Of a stretch of 5,056 nt of DNA, positions 1 to 4,898 are shown one piece after another. The stretch lies in NCBI GenBank assembly GCA_024232355.1, contig JAAEPW010000516.1:1-5056 (forward strand). Direction: 5' to 3'. Numbering within the stretch: the first letter of the stretch is position 1; each line of letters starts with the position of its first letter. The position numbers and the translations under genes are program-made. The notes beneath the pieces were generated by a model that saw only the letters and a list, made by a program, of their open reading frames with translations, was not told where the DNA came from and searched no databases. This stretch comes from Chloroflexota bacterium. Its GTDB lineage: Bacteria; Chloroflexota; Anaerolineae; B4-G1.

Positions 1-285
1 GGCCTGGGCCGTCTGTTGGGCCTCGGCGGTCATCTCTAGTTGAACGCGCTCCAGATCAGCGCGGGCCGCGCTCTCCATCGCCTGGGCGGCCGTGATGGTA
101 TTCTCGGCCTGGGCCGCGGCTTCATAACGCGCCACTGCCGTGCCTACCACGGCGTCTTTTGTGGGGCCTTCTGGCATTTGTTCGGCGAGGGCTGTCAGGT
201 CGGCGGCGCTTGGCGTGTAGGTGGCGTATTCTTCACAGCCGGAGAGCAAGAGCACGGCCAGGATCAGGATCATTATCCGTTTCAT
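1..285 (-). CDS. Small lipoprotein, 3' end beyond window (partial)
   Basis: Reading leftward from ATG at 285, the frame is open for 95 codons and runs off the window. Residues 1-17 form a classic lipoprotein signal: a short basic start (MKR), a hydrophobic run, then the lipobox LLSGC with Cys17 as the expected lipidated residue. This predicts export and anchoring on the outer face of the membrane. The mature part starts with a short polar stretch (EEYATYTPSAADL), then becomes rich in Ala, Glu and Gln with heptad-like spacing, so an extended or coiled-coil helix is likely. A GGGGGTGG ribosome site lies just upstream. Only 2 bases separate the start from the preceding stop codon, so translation is probably coupled to the membrane-protein gene at 288-785. 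I do not recognise a family; the function is unknown. Confidence 0.8.
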   Translation of the reverse strand, partial: MKRIMILILAVLLLSGCEEYATYTPSAADLTALAEQMPEGPTKDAVVGTAVARYEAAAQAENTITAAQAMESAARADLERVQLEMTAEAQQTAQA

Positions 286-287
286 CG

Positions 288-785
288 TCACCACCCCCAT
301 TCTTGTAGATCTAAATTGGAGAGGTCAACACCATCGTCGACGTCATCTGTGACGTAAAAGATTTGCCCGGCCTGCGCGCTCTCTGACAATCGCCGACGGG
401 GGTTGCCGTCTATCCGCAAATTGTCACGCTGGGCCAGCTGGTAGCGAACTGCGAACCAGCCAGTAACCCCCAACGCGCTCAGCGTGACGACGCCCATGCC
501 CCCGACGGCCAGGCCAACCCCCAGCGCGACGAGCACGAAGGTAATTGACTGTCCTACTGATGCCACCTTGACGGCTTCCACCGCTTCTTTTGCTGCTGTG
601 GCTGTTTGCAGGTTTGCGCCTGCTTGAGTGGCGAGAGCGGCGGCCCCCAGGATGGCTACAACAAGCAGGCCAAGGCCGAGCACGACCATGCCGATGGTGC
701 GGCCAAAGCGCATAGCGAGCCAGAGCAGGGCCACGATGCCGATTCCTAATAGGATGAGTAGGGCTTGAATGGGTAGATTGTTCAT
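288..785 (-). CDS. Small membrane protein with acidic cytoplasmic or surface tail, unknown function
   Basis: The product is 165 residues. Hydrophobic segments lie at about residues 5-24, 30-53 and 80-113; the last is long enough for one long or two short passes. Segments two and three are joined by an Ala-rich, weakly helical linker (about 54-79). The C-terminal 50 residues are soluble, first basic (PRRR at about 129-132), then strongly acidic (TDDVDDGVD at about 146-154), ending EWGW. The start at 785 lies 3 bases from the stop of the upstream Cys/His gene, behind a GGGAGTGG ribosome site that is itself part of that gene's last codons. The gene is therefore the middle member of a three-gene leftward operon. 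Its position beside a lipoprotein suggests a small envelope complex encoded by the element, but that is inference. No enzyme motif is visible and I do not recognise the family. Confidence 0.8.
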   Translation of the reverse strand: MNNLPIQALLILLGIGIVALLWLAMRFGRTIGMVVLGLGLLVVAILGAAALATQAGANLQTATAAKEAVEAVKVASVGQSITFVLVALGVGLAVGGMGVVTLSALGVTGWFAVRYQLAQRDNLRIDGNPRRRLSESAQAGQIFYVTDDVDDGVDLSNLDLQEWGW

Positions 786-788
786 TGG

Positions 789-1232
789 CTACCACTCCCA
801 TCTCTGTTGATTTGACGCGGCATAGTAGGCGTTGGTGATGGCGCGCTCGATGCGGCCGATCTTGATTTCGATCCGGTCAATTTGCTGCTTTAGGGCGGCT
901 TTTTCTTCGCATCGCTCAAAGGCAGCCTGGGCTTGGGCTTGTTTGTCCGGGTCGAGACCAATATAGACACGGAGGCGTTTTTCCTGTTCAGGCGTGCCGT
1001 GGATCGGGCAGGCTTGGTTTACGCCGTGATTGGCGTACATCTTTGGTGCTGCGCCGTTGTCCCGACGCCACCAGGCGGTGCCGGTACAGACCCCAGCGTC
1101 ATCAAGAGCGGCGACCTGGGCGCGGAGTGTGTCAAGTTGCCGGTCGAGGTCGGCCAGGGCCTGGGTGATGCGGGCCATTTTCTCAACGGTGGTGAGCGCT
1201 GCTCCGCTTGTAGGTGCATATGTGTTTTGCAT
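789..1232 (-). CDS. Cys/His-motif coiled-coil protein A (candidate zinc-binding), unknown function
   Basis: The product is 147 residues from ATG at 1232. This start was chosen because AAAAGGAG lies 4 bases upstream; an in-frame ATG at 1298 would put 22 extra residues across the hairpin element and has no such site. Residues about 17-44 have the heptad spacing of a coiled coil. A compact centre follows: C49-T-G, a Trp pair, PKM at 63-65, H69, VN, then C75-P-I-H78-G. Next comes RLRVYIGLDPDKQ (86-98) and a second charged helix to the C terminus. The order C49, H69, C75, H78 is kept in the paralogue at 2731-3198 (C55, H77, C83, H86) and would suit one zinc ion. Zinc binding is inferred, not shown. 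The RVYIG segment followed by a long helix recalls small HG/RVYV-type domains of unknown function, but I cannot assign one. This is the first gene of the operon. Confidence 0.82.
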   Translation of the reverse strand: MQNTYAPTSGAALTTVEKMARITQALADLDRQLDTLRAQVAALDDAGVCTGTAWWRRDNGAAPKMYANHGVNQACPIHGTPEQEKRLRVYIGLDPDKQAQAQAAFERCEEKAALKQQIDRIEIKIGRIERAITNAYYAASNQQRWEW

Positions 1233-1236
1233 AGGA

Positions 1237-1243
1237 CTCCTTT
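1237..1243 (-). promoter_or_regulatory. Ribosome binding site fixing the start of Cys/His protein A
   Basis: On the minus strand AAAGGAG stands 4 bases before ATG 1232. It decides between that start and the in-frame ATG at 1298. Just upstream lies a small perfect stem, GCAACC/GGTTGC with a 3-base loop (about 1248-1262), which is absent from the corresponding place in the second module. Confidence 0.75.
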
Positions 1244-1263
1244 TGTGCAACCTTTGGTTGCCG

Positions 1264-1355
1264 AGTATAATATGCCCGGCGGCGAGATGCTCTTGCATAG
1301 GGCTTCACTCGCCGTCAGGGGCCACCGGGTCAAAGCCGGTGGCCTCAGTTCTTGT
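1264..1355 (+). ncRNA. Two-hairpin structured element, copy 1 (candidate small or antisense RNA)
   Basis: Hairpin 1 pairs 1275-1286 with 1308-1319: twelve aligned positions, one C·A mismatch and one G·T pair. An inner stem GCTC (1289-1292) with GGGC (1300-1303) can form in its loop. Hairpin 2 follows with no gap: GGCCACCGG (1320-1328) and CCGGTGGCC (1336-1344), nine perfect pairs with a 7-base loop, then a T-rich tail. On the plus strand a perfect TATAAT (1266-1271) lies just before hairpin 1, but the possible -35 (TTGTGC, 17 bases earlier) is weak. The whole arrangement recurs at 3212-3305. Two readings are possible: a short rightward RNA, antisense to the leader of the leftward Cys/His gene, or a structured 5' leader of that gene. 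I favour the first slightly because TATAAT is kept in both copies. The structure is well supported, the transcript is not. Confidence 0.5.
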
Positions 1356-1359
1356 AAGG

Positions 1360-1446
1360 GACTAGGTACGCCACAAACCATAGTCTAGGTATACTACAGA
1401 CCATAGTCCAGTTGGGGACTAGGTATGCCACAGACCATAGACTAGG
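1360..1446 (+). repeat. 23-bp iteron-like direct repeats (three copies plus a partial fourth)
   Basis: Units start at 1360, 1383 and 1417. Each begins GACTAGGTA (GTCTAGGTA in the second) and ends ACCATA, with a middle close to YGCCACAR. The first two abut exactly. The third is 11 bases further on, about one helical turn, so all lie on one face of the DNA. A partial copy, GACTAGG, starts at 1440 directly after the third. Each unit also has weak internal dyad symmetry (CTAGGT against ACCATAG). Spacing and length match the iterons that plasmid initiators bind, and the probable initiator gene lies next door. An operator role is an alternative. There are too few copies, and no true spacers, for CRISPR. 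Confidence 0.7.
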
Positions 1447-1556
1447 GTTTGCGAGTCACTAAATAATACAGATAATGTCTTTGTGACATCGATTTGTTGC
1501 CCGGTTTTTCTCTCTCGTTTTTCATTTCGCATAACCTATTTATCGTTCACAGACAA
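1447..1556. other. AT-rich spacer, possible replication origin core
   Basis: This non-coding stretch lies between the direct iterons and one inverted copy. It is visibly richer in A and T than its surroundings, especially 1458-1480 and 1502-1550. It contains a small hairpin, ATGTC/GACAT with loop TTTGT (1475-1489), nested in GTCAC (1455-1459) against GTGAC (1483-1487). Pyrimidine-rich runs occupy about 1503-1530 on the plus strand. The layout of iterons, AT-rich DNA and an adjacent initiator gene fits an origin. I could not find a convincing DnaA box, so host DnaA dependence is unsupported. Confidence 0.4.
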
Positions 1557-1559
1557 AGC

Positions 1560-1582
1560 TAGGGTCTCCCACGTACCTAGTC
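1560..1582 (-). repeat. Inverted iteron-like copy next to the initiator stop codon
   Basis: On the minus strand this begins GACTAGGTACG and continues to GAGACCCTA, so the outer parts match the iterons while the middle differs. The similarity to the third direct copy extends outward: both are preceded by TCYAGTTGGG (1407-1416 and, inverted, 1583-1592). The site abuts the stop codon of the initiator gene. With the third copy it brackets the AT-rich spacer in opposite orientation. Confidence 0.6.
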
Positions 1583-1592
1583 CCCAACTAGA

Positions 1593-2591
1593 TCAAAACT
1601 CAATTTCTTCCCATCCCTCTAGCTCTAGTTCATGTTCAGGCTCTCGAAGCAAGGATACAAAGAGGCCCGCGGGGTTCGGAACTAGGGGTTTTCCATTTCG
1701 GTTCACACGCTTTGCCTCTGTTAGACAGTAAGCAAGCAATTGAACCACTCGACGTGGGTCATTGGCAAAGCAGTCTTCCACCTCGGCGGTGGGGCCTTTG
1801 AATTCCAATTGCCGCAGGCCGGTAAGCACATTGTTGGGCAGAGCAGGTTCCGGTGCCGATGCACCGACGATACGGTCACGGCGTTGGAGCAAGCGCCGAC
1901 GGATGTCGATGGTTTCCTTATCGTCATCCCGGCAACGGAGTAGGGACAGTATTTGTTCCTCGGTGACCAAGGGCCAGTGATGGCGATCTGATGGGCTGGC
2001 ATACATGTTGTCTTCAATGTAACGAACAGCAGCAAACAGCCGATTGGGGCCAAAAATACGGCCTTTGTAGTTGTCGAAAGCCATCTCCCATCTGTCCCAC
2101 TTTATGACCGGGGCGTACGTGAGGTTGAACTTGTTGCAAAAGGGATAAAAGGTGAGCGGGTCGTGAACATTGATGAATAGGGTTGTAGACGGGTTTTTGA
2201 TGCCCAGGGCTGCCAAGTCTGACAAGGTGATAACGCCGTTTTGCGGTTTTCCGCCATTCAAGATCTGATTGTCATATTCCCGTTGAGATTGTGCCACCAT
2301 GTCGCGCCCCATAGTGACAGTGATCAGTCCGGCTCTTTCCAGGGCTCTACGGGCATTTCTGAGCTTTGTCTTGCCTATTCCGAAAAATGGCGCCAGTCCC
2401 TTGTGTGACGGCCAGGCTAGATCGGTGAGGATATGATTTGGGTCGTTTTGAACAAATCGCTTGTAGGTGAACCAAAGCGAAGGCCCCTCGATACCGATCA
2501 TTGGCCCATACAAGTCTACCAAGTCATGATAGATGGTTTCCCAATGTCGTTTGCGAGTGTAACCGGTTGTAATGATAACGCCTTCGTTCAT
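1593..2591 (-). CDS. Winged-helix protein, probable plasmid-type replication initiator
   Basis: The product is 332 residues. The start at 2591 is backed by GGAGG 5 bases upstream. The N-terminal part holds a winged helix: an introductory region (RHWETIYHDLVDLYGP, about 15-30), FTYKRF, then a helix-turn-helix at about 63-92 reading KGLAPFFGIGKTKLRN and ending LERAGLITV. This order is typical of DNA-binding initiators and of DnaD-like primosome proteins. A basic middle segment (about 229-241, RRRLLQRRDR) follows. The C terminus has a helical region and the motif NPAGLFVSLLRE (306-317), a pattern found near the end of many plasmid and phage replication proteins, then an acidic tail. No relaxase, polymerase or helicase motif is visible. 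Iterons lie directly downstream of its stop codon, which supports initiation of replication. A transcription regulator is the main alternative. A truncated paralogue lies at 3420-3836. Confidence 0.7.
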   Translation of the reverse strand: MNEGVIITTGYTRKRHWETIYHDLVDLYGPMIGIEGPSLWFTYKRFVQNDPNHILTDLAWPSHKGLAPFFGIGKTKLRNARRALERAGLITVTMGRDMVAQSQREYDNQILNGGKPQNGVITLSDLAALGIKNPSTTLFINVHDPLTFYPFCNKFNLTYAPVIKWDRWEMAFDNYKGRIFGPNRLFAAVRYIEDNMYASPSDRHHWPLVTEEQILSLLRCRDDDKETIDIRRRLLQRRDRIVGASAPEPALPNNVLTGLRQLEFKGPTAEVEDCFANDPRRVVQLLAYCLTEAKRVNRNGKPLVPNPAGLFVSLLREPEHELELEGWEEIEF

Positions 2592-2730
2592 CGCATCCTC
2601 CAGATCAATGTTAATTTTGTAGGCCCGTCTTTGTTCTCACGTTTCAGCGATTCCGTGATGCTGCTCCAATAGATCTATAGCAGGGCTATCCGGTGCTGGC
2701 GCAAGCTTGTGAGAATCCAGTTTCTCAACA
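2592..2730. promoter_or_regulatory. Upstream region of the initiator gene
   Basis: This 139-bp gap separates Cys/His gene B from the initiator gene, both leftward. It holds the initiator's ribosome site (GGAGG at 2597-2601), a perfect 10-bp palindrome ATAGATCTAT (about 2669-2678), and a small stem TGAGAA/TTCTCA with a 6-base loop (about 2710-2727) just past the stop of gene B. On the minus strand a TATAGA hexamer lies within the palindrome, but a -35 partner (TTGCGC) would be 19 bases away, so the promoter is only tentative. The gap is long enough for the initiator to have its own promoter. Confidence 0.35.
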
Positions 2731-3198
2731 TCACCGTTCCCGCCGCTGCTGATCTGTGACAATGTGCCAGGCATCGTCGATGGCGTGCTCGACACGCCGC
2801 AGCCAGATCTCTGTCTGGCGGACCTGGCTTTCCAGGCGGCCCTTGCGCTGCTGGCACTCGATGGCTTCCAGCACCTGGTCTTGTTTCTCCGGGTCTGTGC
2901 CGACATAGACGCGGAGCCGCCCACCAGGCTTGGCCTCGCCGTGCAACGGACACAAGCCATTCACCGAGTGAGCGATGCACATCTTGGGTGTCTGGCCTGG
3001 GGTGTTTTGGTCACGCCAATAGACACGGCCGGTGCATATTTCGTTCTCTTCCAAGTCGTTGACCTGGAAGAGCAAGTTGTCGATCCTTTGTACCTGATCT
3101 TGTAGGTATTCAATGATGGTCATCAGTTTCTCCTGAGTGGTGGCATCAATGGTGACATTACCACCCCCCTCCTGGGAGATTGTCGCCAGTCTTGGCAT
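2731..3198 (-). CDS. Cys/His-motif coiled-coil protein B, paralogue of protein A
   Basis: The product is 155 residues from ATG at 3198, behind AAAGGAG with 6 bases of spacing. A second in-frame ATG at 3123 also has a good site (AGGAG, 6 bases). I prefer 3198 because it gives an N-terminal arm like that of protein A. The order matches the paralogue at 789-1232: coiled coil (about 22-51), C55-T-G, YWR, PKM (71-73), H77, VN, C83-P-L-H86-G, then RLRVYVGTDPEKQ (94-106) and a long charged C-terminal helix. C74 is unique to this copy, while C115 aligns with C108 of protein A. The four shared Cys/His residues could hold zinc. The gene keeps an open frame although the rep copy upstream has decayed, which suggests it is still under selection. 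It is followed at once by the initiator gene's upstream region, not by membrane and lipoprotein genes. Confidence 0.82.
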   Translation of the reverse strand: MPRLATISQEGGGNVTIDATTQEKLMTIIEYLQDQVQRIDNLLFQVNDLEENEICTGRVYWRDQNTPGQTPKMCIAHSVNGLCPLHGEAKPGGRLRVYVGTDPEKQDQVLEAIECQQRKGRLESQVRQTEIWLRRVEHAIDDAWHIVTDQQRRER

Positions 3199-3211
3199 CG
3201 CGGGCTCCTTT

Positions 3212-3305
3212 GGTATAATTATGCCTGGCAGCGGGATGCTCCTTCGCGGGCTGCTACCCCACTGCCAGGGGCCACCGGGTCATAACCGGTGGCCTCACTG
3301 TTTGT
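3212..3305 (+). ncRNA. Two-hairpin structured element, copy 2 (candidate small or antisense RNA)
   Basis: This is the counterpart of 1264-1355. Hairpin 1 pairs 3224-3235 with 3258-3269 (twelve aligned positions, one mismatch at C3232·A3261), with the inner GCTC/GGGC stem at 3238-3241 and 3248-3251. Hairpin 2 is GGCCACCGG (3270-3278) with CCGGTGGCC (3286-3294), identical in its arms to copy 1. Against copy 1, stem position 7 changes from G-C to A-T and position 11 from A-T to G-C, both sides together. TATAAT (3214-3219) is preceded by TTGGCA (3192-3197) with a 16-base spacer, a good plus-strand promoter whose -35 overlaps the start codon of Cys/His gene B. A T-rich tail (TGTTTGTCT) follows hairpin 2. 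The minus-strand reading of the AT-rich box cannot be that gene's -10, because it lies 2 bases from its ribosome site. Confidence 0.55.
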
Positions 3306-3419
3306 CTGGGCAGGCCCGGATGGGTGCAAGGGTTTACGTCCTCTTGTTAGTTCCCCCCTTTTTTACACATCTTTGTTTCTCATAAAACGAACTTTCAACC
3401 AAATACGATCAATCTCCTA
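3306..3419. other. Intergenic stretch where module B lacks iterons
   Basis: This corresponds in position to the iteron and AT-rich region 1356-1592 of the first module but is only half as long. I find no GACTAGGTA repeat in it. There is a pyrimidine run (about 3351-3364) and an A/T-rich part from 3360 to 3410, reminiscent of the spacer at 1500-1545. The origin repeats appear to have been lost, or were never part of the copied segment. Confidence 0.4.
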
Positions 3420-3836
3420 TCATGTACACGCAAGGTCGTGGATACCTTGGGCAGCGGGATCGGCCACAGTAGTGAAGCGAACAGTTTTGCAGGCTTTTCC
3501 CTCAATGTGGCAAGCGAGACGCTGCCGATCGTACTCCTCCTGGGCGTGGGCCGCGAGATCTATACCGGTGATGACGGTGATCAGGTCCGCGTTGGTAGCT
3601 CTCTGACGAGTAGAAAACACCAACATATCCCAGTACGACGACCGGGCGATGCCAGAGAGGAGGTGAGCGGAAGCAATCTGGATAAGGTGTTCGTAGGTGA
3701 ACCAGCGCCCGATCCCGTCTGCCCAAATCTTGGGACCGTAAAGGTCCGCCAAGTCGCGATAGGTGATTTCGAAATGACGGTCAAGGGTGCAGCTATTGTC
3801 AATGGCTGCTTGGGTATTCGTTTTTGTGTATGCCAT
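3420..3836 (-). pseudogene. Truncated, degenerate paralogue of the replication initiator
   Basis: The open frame gives 138 residues starting at 3836 with a plausible AGGAA ribosome site. Residues 20-131 align with residues 15-131 of the initiator at 1593-2591: RHFEITYRDLADLYGP against RHWETIYHDLVDLYGP, then WFTYEHLIQ, LITVITG, and QEEYDRQ against QREYDNQ. Two lesions stand out. About nine residues are missing from the helix-turn-helix, where FGIGKTKLRNARRALERAG is replaced by FSTRQRATNAD, so normal DNA recognition is unlikely. The protein also stops at the point matching residue 133 and lacks the last 200 residues, including the NPAG motif. The frame is otherwise clean and keeps its start, so a residual role, for example as a dimerising inhibitor of the full initiator, cannot be excluded. 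It is transcribed divergently from the recombinase gene. Confidence 0.72.
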
Positions 3837-3941
3837 AGTCGGTTCCTAGAATCGGTTATGGTGACAGTGATGGCGACGAATCGAGATTATGACGTCGCTA
3901 TAGTGTTAGTTCAAATAGTAAAAAACACCTGGAGGTGTAAA
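3837..3941. promoter_or_regulatory. Divergent control region of the recombinase gene, with a hairpin over its ribosome site
   Basis: This 105-bp region separates the truncated initiator (leftward) from the recombinase (rightward). Rightward promoter candidates are weak: GTGACA (3861-3866) with GATTAT (3885-3890), spacer 18, or an isolated TATAGT (3899-3904). Next to the gene, ACACCT (3925-3930) and AGGTGT (3933-3938) form an inverted repeat that contains the ribosome site GGAGGT (3931-3936). In RNA this gives a 5-bp stem with a TGGA loop, which would partly hide the site. CGACG (3874-3878) and CGTCG (3893-3897) form a second small dyad that could be an operator. Confidence 0.4.
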
Positions 3942-4859
3942 ATGTTAACTTGTGAAGCATTGGATAATTTTCTGACGTTTAAAGATGGCGCGACCAAGAA
4001 AGAGACTGTTAAATGGTACCGCAAACGTCTCGGATCGTTGAGAAAGATGTATGGCGATCTCGACATTGCCGAGGTCAAACCGGAGCATCTTGACCTTTGG
4101 CGAGCCGATATCGTTAATCGCACGTCTCGTTATGAGACTCATCCCACACGTCCCAGCATAAACACGCGCGGGTTGTCTGTTCACACGCAGCACGGCTATA
4201 TCAGGGCAGCCCGGACTTTTTTCCGCTTTTGTCTCCGACGCGAATACATAGAGCGCAATCCGGCAATGGATCTTGGATTGCCCCCGCTACCCAAGCAGCC
4301 GCCAAAACACATCACCAATGAGGACATCGACCAACTGTTGTTGACTGCCAAAGGCAAAGGAAGTGTCCGTGATTATGCACTGGTGATCGTGCTGTCCAGT
4401 ACTGGGTGCCGTATCGGAGGGCTGGAGGGGTTGAGATGGGATCAAGTGGATCTTGATGCAGGGATTATAAAAGCCCAGGAAAAGTTTGACCACGTGCACG
4501 ATTATTATCTGATAGAAGATGCAAAGGCAGCGTTGCGCAACTGGCGTGAGGAGTGTAAAGGGGAAATTGTTTTTCCCAATAACCGCAGTGGCGCTCCGTT
4601 GACGTACTACGGTCTCTACCAGATAATCAAACGTCTGGCAAAGAAAGGCGGTGTGAGCGGACGGTGGAATCCTCACTCGTTTCGGCATCACAAGGCGCGC
4701 GAGCTCCTGAATAATGGGGCCAGTCTGGAGGTGGTGGCAGATATTTTGCACCACGGTGATGTGACTACGACAGTAACTGCTTATGCTCGCTGGACTAAGA
4801 AGGAGGTGCATGAAAAGCACGGTCTTTATAGCCGTCAGAAGTATCCTGAGCAAGAGTAG
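3942..4859 (+). CDS. int: Tyrosine recombinase / phage-type integrase
   Basis: The product is 305 residues, a normal length for this family. It cuts and rejoins DNA through a covalent tyrosine link and should integrate and excise the element at the adjoining tRNA site. Residues about 1-100 are the core-binding domain (SAM-like helices, ending AARTFFRFCLRREYIERNPA). The catalytic domain begins near 120. Visible catalytic residues are R157 (TGCRIGGLEGLRW), a lysine at 177 or 181, H245 and R248 (PHSFRHHKA), H271 (ILHHGDV) and the nucleophile Y281 (TAYARW), so the active site looks complete. The frame stays open far upstream, to 3438, but that part overlaps the truncated initiator on the other strand and is not homologous to integrases. 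The start at 3942 has GGAGGT 5 bases upstream and gives a normal N terminus. No excisionase gene is visible beside it. Confidence 0.93.
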   Translation: MLTCEALDNFLTFKDGATKKETVKWYRKRLGSLRKMYGDLDIAEVKPEHLDLWRADIVNRTSRYETHPTRPSINTRGLSVHTQHGYIRAARTFFRFCLRREYIERNPAMDLGLPPLPKQPPKHITNEDIDQLLLTAKGKGSVRDYALVIVLSSTGCRIGGLEGLRWDQVDLDAGIIKAQEKFDHVHDYYLIEDAKAALRNWREECKGEIVFPNNRSGAPLTYYGLYQIIKRLAKKGGVSGRWNPHSFRHHKARELLNNGASLEVVADILHHGDVTTTVTAYARWTKKEVHEKHGLYSRQKYPEQE

Positions 4860-4864
4860 GTAAC

Positions 4865-4898
4865 AAAAAAGCCCCTAGATCATGATGATCTAGGGGCT
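4865..4898 (-). terminator. Perfect 14-bp palindrome with T-run on the minus strand (intrinsic terminator)
   Basis: AGCCCCTAGATCAT (4870-4883) and ATGATCTAGGGGCT (4885-4898) are exact complements around one base. Read leftward, the hairpin is followed by six T, the layout of a strong Rho-independent terminator. It would stop transcripts entering from the tRNA side before they run antisense into the recombinase gene. Read rightward, as the end of the recombinase transcript, the stem is present but no T-run follows, so it would act poorly as a terminator, though it may protect the 3' end. Confidence 0.7.

Noticed and set aside
40..357. Rightward open frame of 105 codons over the lipoprotein gene
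   Set aside because: It is antisense to a lipoprotein with a clear signal sequence and lipobox, and its protein has no recognisable features or ribosome site.
1233..1298. 22-residue N-terminal extension of Cys/His protein A
   Set aside because: It would translate through the AT-rich box and part of the hairpin element, has no ribosome site, and the equivalent is not present in protein B.
933..1388. Rightward open frame of 151 codons over Cys/His gene A and the hairpin element
   Set aside because: It is antisense to a gene with a conserved paralogue, has no matching frame in the second module, and crosses the iterons.
1360..1446. CRISPR array
   Set aside because: The repeats abut or are separated by 11 bases, so there are no spacers, and no cas gene is present.
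1532..1552. DnaA box in the AT-rich spacer
   Set aside because: The best candidate (TTATCGTTC) matches only the first five bases of the consensus TTATCCACA.
3212..3220. Minus-strand -10 box (TATACC) for Cys/His gene B
   Set aside because: It lies 2 bases from the ribosome site of that gene, so a transcript starting from it would lack the site. The plus-strand TATAAT reading fits both copies better.
3438..3941. 168-residue N-terminal extension of the recombinase
   Set aside because: It lies antisense to the truncated initiator, has no integrase similarity, and a strong ribosome site precedes ATG 3942, which gives a family-typical length.
4287..4853. Leftward open frame of 188 codons inside the recombinase gene
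   Set aside because: It is fully antisense to a recombinase with all catalytic residues; its composition is that of a shadow frame.
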